Of a stretch of DNA of 64,000 nt, positions 52,200 through 61,648 are shown one piece after another (positions within the stretch are counted from its first letter, which is position 1; the number at the start of each line of letters is the position of its first letter). This DNA comes from Tyzzerella sp. (GTDB lineage: Bacteria > Bacillota > Clostridia > Lachnospirales > Lachnospiraceae): positions 59,384 to 123,383 of the forward strand of contig JAFTWA010000055.1 in assembly GCA_017465565.1 (NCBI GenBank), in the 5' to 3' direction. Both the position numbers and the translations under genes were made by a program. The notes under the pieces were generated by a model. It was not told where the DNA came from. It did no database searches and saw only the letters and a list, made by a program, of their open reading frames with translations.

Positions 52200-54281
52200 G
52201 TGAAAAAGTTAATTCGAATTTTAACCGTGATGCTGGCAGTAGTACTTATTCTGCCAATGCGTGTAAACGCCTCTGAAAGTTCTTCGTATACCTACACCTT
52301 GTCGGTGGATAAGGAATGGATCCGGACCCAGGATGCCTATATGCCAGGAAGTATCATGCTGAATGATGGGACGCTTTCTGCACCAGAGGATTTGTTCATT
52401 TATGGAAACAAAGTATTCATCGCAGATACGGTGGAGGTAGAAGAAAATACAGAAGATGAGACAAATGCCAGCGGAAGTGGACGAATTGTAGTTTATGATA
52501 TGGACTCACGACAGACTAGTATACTCGGTGAGGGAACACTGGTAAATCCAATGGGCGTATTTGTGAACGAAGAGGCAATTTTTGTAGCAGATAAAGGTGC
52601 CCAGGCAGTTTATAAACTGTCCCATACGGGTGAGGTATTAATGGAGCTTGGAAGACCAGACAGTTATCTCTTTTCAGAACAAAGCCAATACCTGCCAACA
52701 GGAGTTGCTGTATCAAGTCAGGGCATCATCTTTGTGTGTGGAGAAGGTGCTTACGAGGGACTGATGCAGTTTGACAGAAGCGGTGTGTTCCAAGGCTATT
52801 TTGCGGCGAATGCGACAAAAATGACCTTCTCCGACAGAATAAAGGAACTAGTATTTAACGAACAGCAGATGGAACAATTATTAAACCGTATTCCAAATGC
52901 AATTTATAACATCGATATCTCAGATAGAGATTTAATCTATAGTGTTACGCAGCTGGAAGCAAACTCGGTTTGGACCACAGCTGTTCAGGATGAGAATGCG
53001 GTGAAATACCACAATATGGCGGGAACAGATATTCTGTCTACTGATTTAATAGAAGGAGAACACAATTTTGTTGACATTGCCGCCTATAGAGATGGGCTTA
53101 GTTTTGCAGTAACCAATACGGGAATCATCTATGAATATGATGAGACTGGAAATGTAATCTTTTCCTTTGGAGGTCTGGCAACAACGGAGAGAAGCGGACA
53201 TTTTACCAATGCTACGGCAGTGGATGTTGATGAAGCAGGCAATCTTTACGTGTTAGACAGAGAAGGAAAATATCTGCAAATGTTCTTCCCTACAGAATTT
53301 GCAAATGCGACTCATGAGGCACTTTATAAATTGCGCCAGGGGTCTTATGCTGAGAGTGAGGAGACCTGGCTTAAGCTTTTGAGTCTGAATGGTATGTCTT
53401 ATGTTGCGCATCAAGGATATGGAAAGGTGTTATATCAGCAGATGCGTTTTGAAGAGGCAGCGGAGGAATTTAAGATTATTGGAGATAAGGCTTCCTACTC
53501 AGAATGTATGTGGGAAATCCGTAACAACTGGTTTCAGAGCAGCCTGCCATATTTCCTGATCTTAATGATTGTATTGTTTATGCTTGGTTTCGTCAGAAAA
53601 ATTCTTTTGAAAAAGGGAATTCTTAAGAAACGGGAGCCTTCTCAAAATAAGATTGTTTTACATATGAAACGTCATTGGTCTTATATGAAAATGATGTTAA
53701 AGAATCCATTTGATGAGCTCTATGATTTGAAGAAAAAGAATCACGGCTCCGTACAGTCAGCAACATTCTTATTTGTATTTGTATTCGTTGTTTATCTGGT
53801 TGATATGTTTGGCAGAAGCTTTGCTTTCCGAATCGTTGACACCAAGAGTACAGCTTTGCTGTCGGTAGCAGTTATGTTTATTGTACCTGCAGTATTGTGG
53901 GTAATTGGAAACTATATGGTAAGTGCTATCAGTGAAGGGGAGGGAACGCTTCGAAGTGTTTACATTGCAACGGCCTATTCCCTTGTGCCATATGCGGTAA
54001 TCGGACCAATTGTAATTGCATCGACCTATGTTCTCACATTGAATGAAGCAGTTATCGTACATTACCTGTGGGCAATCGCTCTGATATGGTCAGTTGCACT
54101 GATTTGCATCTCTGTACGTGAAATTCATAACTACACGATAAAGGAGACCGTAAAAATTATTTTGCTGACCTTATTCTTTATGATTATGGCAGTTATCGTA
54201 TGTGTGATTCTGTTCTTAATAGGACAACAGGTGGTAATTTTTATTCAGGATATTATAAACGAGGTGAGCTATCATGTGTAA
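52200..54281 (+). CDS. NHL/beta-propeller protein with TPR-like region and Yip1-like membrane domain
   Basis: A 693-residue protein starting with GTG 52200 (AAGGAGG upstream). Signal peptide at 1-25. Residues about 50-375 form NHL-type propeller blades, for example NPMGVFVNEEAIFVADKGAQAVYKLSHTGEV and DVDEAGNLYVLDREGKYLQMF. A TPR-like helical pair (GSYAESEETWLKLLSLNG, MRFEEAAEEFKIIGD) follows, then one transmembrane helix (about 448-470), a cytoplasmic loop, and about five more helices resembling a Yip1 domain (residues 520-690). The outward-facing propeller may bind substrate or partner proteins. It is embedded between transporter genes and overlaps the next gene by 8 bp, so it is probably an importer accessory. 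Confidence 0.75.
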   Translation: MKKLIRILTVMLAVVLILPMRVNASESSSYTYTLSVDKEWIRTQDAYMPGSIMLNDGTLSAPEDLFIYGNKVFIADTVEVEENTEDETNASGSGRIVVYDMDSRQTSILGEGTLVNPMGVFVNEEAIFVADKGAQAVYKLSHTGEVLMELGRPDSYLFSEQSQYLPTGVAVSSQGIIFVCGEGAYEGLMQFDRSGVFQGYFAANATKMTFSDRIKELVFNEQQMEQLLNRIPNAIYNIDISDRDLIYSVTQLEANSVWTTAVQDENAVKYHNMAGTDILSTDLIEGEHNFVDIAAYRDGLSFAVTNTGIIYEYDETGNVIFSFGGLATTERSGHFTNATAVDVDEAGNLYVLDREGKYLQMFFPTEFANATHEALYKLRQGSYAESEETWLKLLSLNGMSYVAHQGYGKVLYQQMRFEEAAEEFKIIGDKASYSECMWEIRNNWFQSSLPYFLILMIVLFMLGFVRKILLKKGILKKREPSQNKIVLHMKRHWSYMKMMLKNPFDELYDLKKKNHGSVQSATFLFVFVFVVYLVDMFGRSFAFRIVDTKSTALLSVAVMFIVPAVLWVIGNYMVSAISEGEGTLRSVYIATAYSLVPYAVIGPIVIASTYVLTLNEAVIVHYLWAIALIWSVALICISVREIHNYTIKETVKIILLTLFFMIMAVIVCVILFLIGQQVVIFIQDIINEVSYHV

Positions 54282-56562
54282 TTATAAGAAAATGAAAAAA
54301 CTCGGAATCCTTACAGCACTTATGCTTGTCCTGGGAATTACTTTTATCGCGGGTGCTGCCTCTGAAAAAGATACAGATACCATTTCCTATGGAACGGAGG
54401 ATACAAGCAAATATGAGGTGCTTACCAATCGTCATACGCAGTATGTCGAGGCACAGGAAGCAAAAAGCGTTCTTGCTACCACCGGATTCGAAGAAAAATT
54501 AAATAATGGCACACTTTCCGTATGGTATAACACAGATATGGAAGCGCTTCGTATTGTGGACCTTAGAAGTGGGTATATCTGGGGCTGTATTGACGATAAA
54601 GAAGAGTACAACCTCAACAAAAAGTGGACGTCCAGAGCATCCTCTATGCTTTATATTACGTATTTTAATTTGGAGGGGAAGGAAGAAAGCTGCGCGTTAT
54701 CTGATAACACCTTCAAGGCAGAGTATGACTGGGAGAAGGATGGATTTACCTGCGACGTATCTGCAAGAAAGCTTGGAATCTCTTTCAGCTTTGCCGTTGA
54801 GATTCAAGATGAAAAGCTGACCTTCTCTATGAAAGATGAAAGCGTGAAGGAAACTGGAAAGAGTAAGCTTGCAAAGGTAAGCTTTATGAGCTTCTTTGGA
54901 AGTGTGTATGAGGATACGGTGCCAGGTTATGTTATGGTACCAGATGGCTCGGGAGCTTTGATTCGTTTCCAGAAGACGAAGGTTTATCTATCAGGCTATA
55001 GCCGTAAGGTGTATGGTAATGACCTGAGCATAGACAAGAATTCTACAGCAGGAAATCTAAATGGGAATCGTACAGATGATTATGCAACGGAAGAAAATCA
55101 ATTATCATTTCCGCTCTGGGGCATGGTACACGGAGAAGGACAGAATGGATTTTTAGCGACAATTGATTCCGGAGAACTCTATACGGTTATTAATGCGATT
55201 CCAGCAGGGGCGGAGAACCAGACGGTTAAGTTTACTAGAGCATACGCGGATTTCATCTACAGATGTGAGTACAACAAGCGTGTGTCTAACAGTAAAGTAG
55301 TAACGCAGCCACAGGAAGAGATGAATCAGGTAAATCCTATGTTAACCTATACATTTTTGACAGGAGAAGATGCGGATTATTCTGGTATGGCAAATATCTA
55401 TAGAGAGCAGCTTCTGAAGAAAGAATTGCTCCCTCAAAATGAGATAGATAAAGATGGAGACATTTCTTTACTGCTTCATGTGGCAGGCTCTGAGGTGGAA
55501 GAAGGCTTTCTTTCTAACGGACTTGCGACTCTTACAACGGTGGAGCAGGCAGAGGCTATGCTAGATAAACTAGAAGAGTCAGGAATCCAGAATATTTCCA
55601 TGGTACTCTCAGGCTGGAATAAAGGCGGCTATCATGGTGCTTCCTATGGAACCACAAAATTTGAGAAAAAGGTAGGCAGCAGAAGCGAAGTAGAGGATTT
55701 ACAGAAGAAATTAGAAGAGCAGGGTGGAAGCCTTTCGCTCGTTCTGAATTTGATAAAAGCAAATAAGGATCAGATTAATGTAAATCAGGACCCAGCACTG
55801 AATGCTACATTAGATACCATGATGGAAACCATTCCAAACAAAAGCCTCATGTATCCAGATACTTATTATGTGAGACAGGCGAAGATTGCAGAGGCAATGA
55901 AGAAGACCTTTGAGGATTTGGAAGGGTTCGATATTCTGTTAGAGGATATGGCAAAATATCTCTATGCAGACTACACAATTAACAATGAAAAGACAAGAGA
56001 CGATGTGCGGACAGAATTAATAGAGACTGTGGAGAAGGCAAAGGGCAATCTTCTTTTTGATGCAGAGAATCTTTATATGCTGAAATATGCATCAGAGCTT
56101 GCTGATGTTCCAGTCTCTAGCAGTCAGTATGTCTATGAGACAGACAGTATTCCATTTTTGCAGATGGTACTTCGAGGCTCTGTAGATTATTATGCACCAT
56201 ACTCGAATTTGGGATTTTATTCGGATGCAAGTATTCTAAAAATGGTGGAATACGGTGCATATCCATCTTTCATGGTTATGAATGCAGACAATTTCTCGTT
56301 AAGTGATACACCACTTGAAAATTATTTCTCTCTTAACTTTGGAGACTGGGAAGATGAGATTTATGATGTGTATGGAAAAGTGAATGAAGCGCTTCAAGGT
56401 GTAAAGGGAGCGGCAATCATCGACCATCGTGTGCTTGAAGAAGGTGTATACAGCACAACCTATGATAATGGTGTGCACGTTTATGTGAACTATAACAATG
56501 AAGACTATGTGACAGAAGGCGGCACAATCGTACCTGCTGGTGGTTACGAAGTGGAGGGATAG
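54274..56562 (+). CDS. DUF5696-type exported protein, possible TIM-barrel glycosidase-like
   Basis: A 762-residue protein with a signal peptide (MKKLGILTALMLVLGITFIAG core). A beta-rich N-terminal half contains YVMVPDGSGALIRFQKTK and QLSFPLWGMVHGEGQNGFLATI, typical of DUF5696. The second half looks like a TIM barrel (MVLSGWNKGGYHGASYG, LSLVLNLIKANKDQI, GFDILLEDMAKYLYADY), reminiscent of GH27/36-type or pseudo-glycosidase folds. The family repeatedly occurs beside sugar ABC permeases. Enzyme activity is not proven by any visible motif, though the Asp/Glu of LLEDMAKYLYADY could be catalytic. ATG 54274 overlaps the previous gene; ATG 54292 is an alternative. Confidence 0.7.
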   Translation: MCNYKKMKKLGILTALMLVLGITFIAGAASEKDTDTISYGTEDTSKYEVLTNRHTQYVEAQEAKSVLATTGFEEKLNNGTLSVWYNTDMEALRIVDLRSGYIWGCIDDKEEYNLNKKWTSRASSMLYITYFNLEGKEESCALSDNTFKAEYDWEKDGFTCDVSARKLGISFSFAVEIQDEKLTFSMKDESVKETGKSKLAKVSFMSFFGSVYEDTVPGYVMVPDGSGALIRFQKTKVYLSGYSRKVYGNDLSIDKNSTAGNLNGNRTDDYATEENQLSFPLWGMVHGEGQNGFLATIDSGELYTVINAIPAGAENQTVKFTRAYADFIYRCEYNKRVSNSKVVTQPQEEMNQVNPMLTYTFLTGEDADYSGMANIYREQLLKKELLPQNEIDKDGDISLLLHVAGSEVEEGFLSNGLATLTTVEQAEAMLDKLEESGIQNISMVLSGWNKGGYHGASYGTTKFEKKVGSRSEVEDLQKKLEEQGGSLSLVLNLIKANKDQINVNQDPALNATLDTMMETIPNKSLMYPDTYYVRQAKIAEAMKKTFEDLEGFDILLEDMAKYLYADYTINNEKTRDDVRTELIETVEKAKGNLLFDAENLYMLKYASELADVPVSSSQYVYETDSIPFLQMVLRGSVDYYAPYSNLGFYSDASILKMVEYGAYPSFMVMNADNFSLSDTPLENYFSLNFGDWEDEIYDVYGKVNEALQGVKGAAIIDHRVLEEGVYSTTYDNGVHVYVNYNNEDYVTEGGTIVPAGGYEVEG

Positions 56563-56564
56563 CA

Positions 56565-57428
56565 ATGAAAATTAAAATGACGAAAAAGAGAAGAACCGCT
56601 CTTATTGGCTATTCTTTCTTAAGCCTATGGATTATTGGTTTTCTTCTATTTACTTTATATCCAGTCATTTTGTCTGGAGTAATCAGTTTATCGAAACTGG
56701 AAATGGGACTTGGGGGAATCAAGTACAAGTTTACTGGACTGGAATTTTTTACCTATGCTTTTCAGACAGACTCTCAGTTCACGCCAAAACTTCTTGAGTC
56801 CCTGGCATTTATCGGGTATGCAACACCGATTATTGTTATCATAGCGTTGCTTTTGGCACTGATGCTGAAAGGTGAGTATAAAGGAAGAACTATATTTAGA
56901 ACTATTTTCTTTATGCCGGTAGTTATCATGAGCGGACCAGTTATCTCAGGATTATTGGGGAAATATAGTGTGGATTTTTCAGAAGCGTCTCCGGCATTGT
57001 TCACATTTATAGAGGCATTGCCAGAGGTATTTCGTTCCCCATGTATGTTTGTTATGGAGAATCTGGTAACTGTACTTTGGTATTCAGGTGTACAGATTTT
57101 GATTCTTTTAGTGGCAATTCAAAGAATTAGTCCAGAGTTATATGAAGCAGCTTCTATTGACGGAGCTTCAGGCTGGGAAATGTTCTGGAAGATTACACTT
57201 CCTTATACAATGCCGACTCTTTTAGTGTGTGCGTTATATACGGTAATTGAACTTGCAAATGACTCGACGAATGCGGTAAATACCTATATCGCAAGTAGAA
57301 TGTTTGACCATAAACTCGGATATTACAGTTATTCGACTGCTATGGCATGGATTTATACAGCAGTGATTGTTGTAATCCTATTGCTGATATTTGGTGTATT
57401 AAAATTCTTCCAGAGAAAGGAGCGATAA
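56565..57428 (+). CDS. ABC sugar transporter permease, first subunit, pair 2
   Basis: A 287-residue MalF-type permease with six helices and the EAA loop ELYEAASIDGASGWEMFWKITLPYTMPT (about 190-217). It starts 2 bp after the DUF5696 gene and pairs with the next gene. The sequence is distinct from pair 1, so there are two separate importers. Confidence 0.9.
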   Translation: MKIKMTKKRRTALIGYSFLSLWIIGFLLFTLYPVILSGVISLSKLEMGLGGIKYKFTGLEFFTYAFQTDSQFTPKLLESLAFIGYATPIIVIIALLLALMLKGEYKGRTIFRTIFFMPVVIMSGPVISGLLGKYSVDFSEASPALFTFIEALPEVFRSPCMFVMENLVTVLWYSGVQILILLVAIQRISPELYEAASIDGASGWEMFWKITLPYTMPTLLVCALYTVIELANDSTNAVNTYIASRMFDHKLGYYSYSTAMAWIYTAVIVVILLLIFGVLKFFQRKER

Positions 57429-57431
57429 CAG

Positions 57432-58361
57432 ATGAAATTAAAGAAAAAGAAAGTCAAAGCCATTTCTCTCGGAAAGCAAAAAAGACAGGAAATCCTAAAG
57501 AAGACAATGCTCTATGCACTATTAGTATGTATAGGCTTCGTGTTCCTGTATCCTTTCCTGTATATGTTTATTAATAGTTTTATGTCGCCGGAGGATTTGA
57601 TGAATCCAGCCATATCATGGATACCATCTAAGATTTATTTCGAGAACTATAAAAAAGCTTTTGCAACTTTGGATTTTGGTAAAAGCTTTTGGAATTCCCT
57701 TTATATATCGCTGATTGCTGCTGTTCTTCAGACGGCAGTAGCAGCAGTGACTGGATATGGTCTTGCCAGATTTAATGTAAAGCTGAAAGGAATTATTATG
57801 ATTCTTATACTGGCAACATTCGTACTTCCAGTGGAGACACTCTTGATTCCAAGATATGTAATGTTTAATTCTTATAAGTTAATTGACAGTCCGCTTCCAA
57901 CATGGCTCAGTGCTTTTACAGGACAGGGGTTAAAGTCAGCTGTATTTATTCTGGTATTTCAGCAGATTTTTAATAGTTATCCAATATCTCTGGATGAAGC
58001 AGCGGAACTGGACGGAGCAGGAAAATACAAGGTATTTTATAAGATTGCACTCCCAATTGCAAAACCAGCGATTGTACTCAGTATGTTGTTCTCTTTTGTG
58101 TGGTACTGGAATGAAACAAGACAATCAGGCTTGTATTTTGGAGAAGTAATTAAAACGCTCCCTATGAAGCTTGGAAGCTTTGCGGCATCCTATGCAAGTC
58201 TCTATGAAGCAACAGGGGGAGCAGATGCTGCGACAAGCATCAATGAGGCAGTCACACTGGCAGGAACCATGTTATCTTGTCTGCCAATATTAATTATGTT
58301 TATTGTTCTGCAGAAACAATTTGTGGAAAGTATCGAAAAATCTGGTATTACAGGCGAATAG
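57432..58361 (+). CDS. ABC sugar transporter permease, second subunit, pair 2
   Basis: A 309-residue MalG-type permease. The EAA loop reads SLDEAAELDGAGKYKVFYKIALPIAKPA. It has a basic N-terminus and six helices, and lies 3 bp after its partner. Again there is no ATPase gene nearby. Confidence 0.9.
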   Translation: MKLKKKKVKAISLGKQKRQEILKKTMLYALLVCIGFVFLYPFLYMFINSFMSPEDLMNPAISWIPSKIYFENYKKAFATLDFGKSFWNSLYISLIAAVLQTAVAAVTGYGLARFNVKLKGIIMILILATFVLPVETLLIPRYVMFNSYKLIDSPLPTWLSAFTGQGLKSAVFILVFQQIFNSYPISLDEAAELDGAGKYKVFYKIALPIAKPAIVLSMLFSFVWYWNETRQSGLYFGEVIKTLPMKLGSFAASYASLYEATGGADAATSINEAVTLAGTMLSCLPILIMFIVLQKQFVESIEKSGITGE

Positions 58362-58378
58362 AATGTAGGTGAATTGAC

Positions 58379-60529
58379 ATGAATAGTAAAGTTGACAATC
58401 AAATAAATGAGTTATTACAGAAAATGAGTATCAGGGAAAAAATCGGTCAGTTAAATATGACTGTTACCCCAAAGACAGAGGCGGAATTTGAACGCACGAG
58501 AGAAAAATTGCGCAATGGTGATGTTGGCTCTATGATTCTTGCCAGCTCTTCTACAGCAGGGCTTGACCCACAAGAAAGGGTAAATACAGCAATGTGCAAT
58601 CGCGTGCAGAAGGTTGCTATGGAAGAAGGACCTCACGGAATTCCATTGATTTATGGCAGAGATGTCATTCATGGACATAGAACGGTGTATCCAGTACCAC
58701 TTGCAATTGCAGCAGCATTCAATGATGAGCTTGTGAAAAAAGCTTATCGTTACACTGCAATTGAAGCAACCTCTGTAGGTATCCATTGGACATTTGCACC
58801 TATGATCGATTTATGCCGTGACCCGCGTTACGGAAGAATTATTGAGGGACCAGGTGAGGACCCTATGGTAGGCAGACACATGGCGAGAGCGATTGTGGAA
58901 GGATTCCAGAATGGTGATGTGGCGCAGGAAGATTCTATGGTTACCTGCCCGAAGCATTTTATTGGTTATGGAGCTTCTGAAGGCGGCAGAGACTACTATC
59001 GCACAGAAATATCAGACTATAGCTTGTATAATTATTACCTTCCTGCTTTCCGCGAGGCAATCGAGGCTGGTTCAGATACGGTAATGTCTTCATTCAATGA
59101 TATTAATGGGGACCCTGTTTCTGGAAGCCGTTATTATATGACAGAGATTCTTCGTGATTATCTAGGATTTAAAGGTTTTGTTGTATCTGACTGGGGTGCA
59201 ATTGCATTTTTGAAAAGATTAGGTGTAACAGAATCTGAAAGCGAATGTGCAGAGTTAGGAATTCATGCGGGTATTGAAATTGATATGTGTGACGATATCT
59301 ATGTAAGATACTTAGAAAAACTCATCGAAGAAGGAAAGGTTTCTATGGAAACCTTAGACAATGCGGTACGCCGCGTATTGGAAGTAAAATTCAAAAAGAA
59401 TCTATTTGAAAATCCATATTGCAAAATGCCAGAAATCGACAGAACAGAGCATTTGAAGTGTGCAAGAGAACTGGCGTCTGAGTGTATGGTTTTGTTAAAA
59501 AATGAAGATAATGTTTTGCCGCTTAGCAAAGACAAAAAGATTGCATTACTTGGACCATTGGTACATGAAAAGAGAGCGCTTCTTGGAAGCTGGTGTTTAG
59601 AAGGAAAAGCAGAGGAAACACCATCTTTCTATGAAGCAATGGTAGAAGCAGTAGGAAAGAATCATTTAATTACAGCGACAGACCCAACCGGCTTGTATGA
59701 TGATTCCGTGCGTGCAATGTATCAGGCAGACGTGGTTGTGCTTGCCTTAGGCGAAAGTGAAAAAGTGACAGGTGAGAAACGATCACTTGCAGATATTTCT
59801 CTTCCAAACTATCAGATTGAGCTTATCAGAAAGGCAAAATATTCAGGCAAAAAAGTGATAGGTGTCTTCTTTTGTGGTCGTCCAATCGCCATGGAAGGTG
59901 TAGCTGACTTGTTGGATGCAGTGCTCTATGCATGGCATTCGGGAAGTGAAGCAGCAGGAGCAGCCTGTGATATATTATTCGGCGAGACGGTTCCTAGTGG
60001 AAAGACAGCAATTACTTTCCCTAGAAATTCAGGACACATACCGATGTATTATAATGCAACGTCAAACCGTTATAACGGATATTTTGGAAATAATTCTGAA
60101 ACGAGTTACGAAGACAGTATCGCAGCACCATATTATCCATTTGGTTACGGATTATCTTACACAGAATTTGCTTATTCTAATATGCAGTCAGATTGTGCGG
60201 AAATTTCTGTTGATGATTTGAAAAATGGAAAGAAAGTCAAATGTTCTATCGATGTAAGTAATGTGGGTGAATATGAAGGAAAAGAGACTATCCAGCTTTA
60301 TATTCACGACGTTGCAGGAACGTACATGCGTCCATTTAGAGAATTGAAGGATTATAAGAAATTATTGTTTAAAGTGGGCGAGACGAAAAACATTACATTT
60401 GAGCTTGGTTATGATGAATTGGGCTACTACATGCCAGATGGAGCATATGTAGTGGAAGAAGGCAATATTGAAGTTTTCATCGGACCAAATTGTTTCGCAA
60501 AAGACAAGATTGTTTTGAAGGTCGTGTAA
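58379..60529 (+). CDS. GH3 beta-glycosidase
   Basis: A 716-residue family-3 enzyme without signal peptide, so intracellular. Its (alpha/beta)8 domain has CRDPRYGRIIEGPGEDP, the KHF-GYG motif (PKHFIGYGASEGGRDY) and the nucleophile Asp271 in VVSDWGAI. The second domain has GSWCLEGK and a candidate acid/base Glu in the LALGESEKVTGEKRS loop. A fibronectin-like C-terminal domain ends near residue 715. GH3 members act mostly as beta-glucosidases or beta-xylosidases. It follows the second permease by 17 bp and fits intracellular cleavage of imported oligosaccharide. Confidence 0.92.
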   Translation: MNSKVDNQINELLQKMSIREKIGQLNMTVTPKTEAEFERTREKLRNGDVGSMILASSSTAGLDPQERVNTAMCNRVQKVAMEEGPHGIPLIYGRDVIHGHRTVYPVPLAIAAAFNDELVKKAYRYTAIEATSVGIHWTFAPMIDLCRDPRYGRIIEGPGEDPMVGRHMARAIVEGFQNGDVAQEDSMVTCPKHFIGYGASEGGRDYYRTEISDYSLYNYYLPAFREAIEAGSDTVMSSFNDINGDPVSGSRYYMTEILRDYLGFKGFVVSDWGAIAFLKRLGVTESESECAELGIHAGIEIDMCDDIYVRYLEKLIEEGKVSMETLDNAVRRVLEVKFKKNLFENPYCKMPEIDRTEHLKCARELASECMVLLKNEDNVLPLSKDKKIALLGPLVHEKRALLGSWCLEGKAEETPSFYEAMVEAVGKNHLITATDPTGLYDDSVRAMYQADVVVLALGESEKVTGEKRSLADISLPNYQIELIRKAKYSGKKVIGVFFCGRPIAMEGVADLLDAVLYAWHSGSEAAGAACDILFGETVPSGKTAITFPRNSGHIPMYYNATSNRYNGYFGNNSETSYEDSIAAPYYPFGYGLSYTEFAYSNMQSDCAEISVDDLKNGKKVKCSIDVSNVGEYEGKETIQLYIHDVAGTYMRPFRELKDYKKLLFKVGETKNITFELGYDELGYYMPDGAYVVEEGNIEVFIGPNCFAKDKIVLKVV

Positions 60530-60550
60530 ATGTGGAAGGAGATGAGTGGA

Positions 60551-61648
60551 ATGGAAGGACAGTGGACAAAAGAACGCGTCTGGGAATGGTACAATGCGAG
60601 ACCTTGGATTCGTGGCTGCAACTTTATGGGCAGTGATGTGATTAACTGGTTGGATATGTGGCAGGAGTATGGATTCGAAGAGAAGCTTAAGACTGCAGAC
60701 AGAGAGATTGAGCTCTTGGTGAAAACTGGATACAATGCAATTCGAACCCTGCTTTTTTATCCAATCTGGAAAGAAGACCATGATGGCTGTATGCAGAGAT
60801 TAGAAAGATATCTTAGTATGTTAGATAAACATGGTGTTAAGGCGGTATTGGTTTTAGGAAATGATTGTCAAGTAACGAAGGATAATCCTTACTGCTTTTT
60901 GAAGTCGGGTCCTCAGAACTGTGATTGGGGATATCACGGAGGACGTAAGCGGTCTCAGCATAGTACACTGAGTACGGAACCTGGATATTGGCTCATTGAT
61001 GATGAGCCGGAAGAGGTTTATGCATGGGTGCGTGAGATTTTAGAAACATACAAGAATGATGAGAGAATTTTGATTTGGGATTTATATAACGAGCCAGGTA
61101 ATTGTAGAAGAGAAAAACTTACAATACCACACATCAAGCGTTTCTTCGAAATAGCGAGAGAAGTAAATCCAATACAGCCAATTACCTCGGGTTCTTGGCG
61201 AATTAACGATAAGGATGAAGAACTCTGCGAAGTAGAGCAGTATGTTCTCGATAATTCGGACATTATTTCTTATCACAGTTATTCTACCTACATTGAAAAT
61301 GTGCAGATTATCCGAAAATTGAAACAATATGGTCGCCCGATTATTAATACAGAATGGCTGGGTCGAGTGCTGCATAACACGGTACAGGAGATTTTTCCGT
61401 TATTCTATGTGGAAAAAATCGGCTGCTTCAACTGGGGCTTTGTTGCGGGAAAATATCAGACCTATGAACCATGGGAAGCAAGCTGGGAGCAGTATTACAG
61501 AGGCGAGCAGCCAGATTTAGACTTTACAAAGTGGTTCCACGACTTGTATCGTCCGAATTTTAGACCATACGACCCAAAAGAGATTGAAATCATACAGACG
61601 TTGACAAGAGCCGCTGATAAAGAATTTGAAGAAGGAAGGAATGTATAA
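60551..61648 (+). CDS. Clan GH-A glycoside hydrolase (GH5-like)
   Basis: About 365 residues, no signal peptide. TIM-barrel enzyme with acid/base Glu181 in LIWDLYNEPGN and nucleophile Glu268 in PIINTEWLGR, plus GYNAIRTLLFYP at strand 2 and SYHSYST (His of strand 6/7). The WYNARPWIRGCNFMGSD start is typical of a group of clostridial cellulase-like or '1,4-beta-xylanase'-labelled proteins. ATG 60551 is about 10 bp after AAGGAG; ATG 60530 and 60542 are alternatives. It is coupled to the GH39-like gene by a TAATG overlap. Confidence 0.8.
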   Translation: MEGQWTKERVWEWYNARPWIRGCNFMGSDVINWLDMWQEYGFEEKLKTADREIELLVKTGYNAIRTLLFYPIWKEDHDGCMQRLERYLSMLDKHGVKAVLVLGNDCQVTKDNPYCFLKSGPQNCDWGYHGGRKRSQHSTLSTEPGYWLIDDEPEEVYAWVREILETYKNDERILIWDLYNEPGNCRREKLTIPHIKRFFEIAREVNPIQPITSGSWRINDKDEELCEVEQYVLDNSDIISYHSYSTYIENVQIIRKLKQYGRPIINTEWLGRVLHNTVQEIFPLFYVEKIGCFNWGFVAGKYQTYEPWEASWEQYYRGEQPDLDFTKWFHDLYRPNFRPYDPKEIEIIQTLTRAADKEFEEGRNV

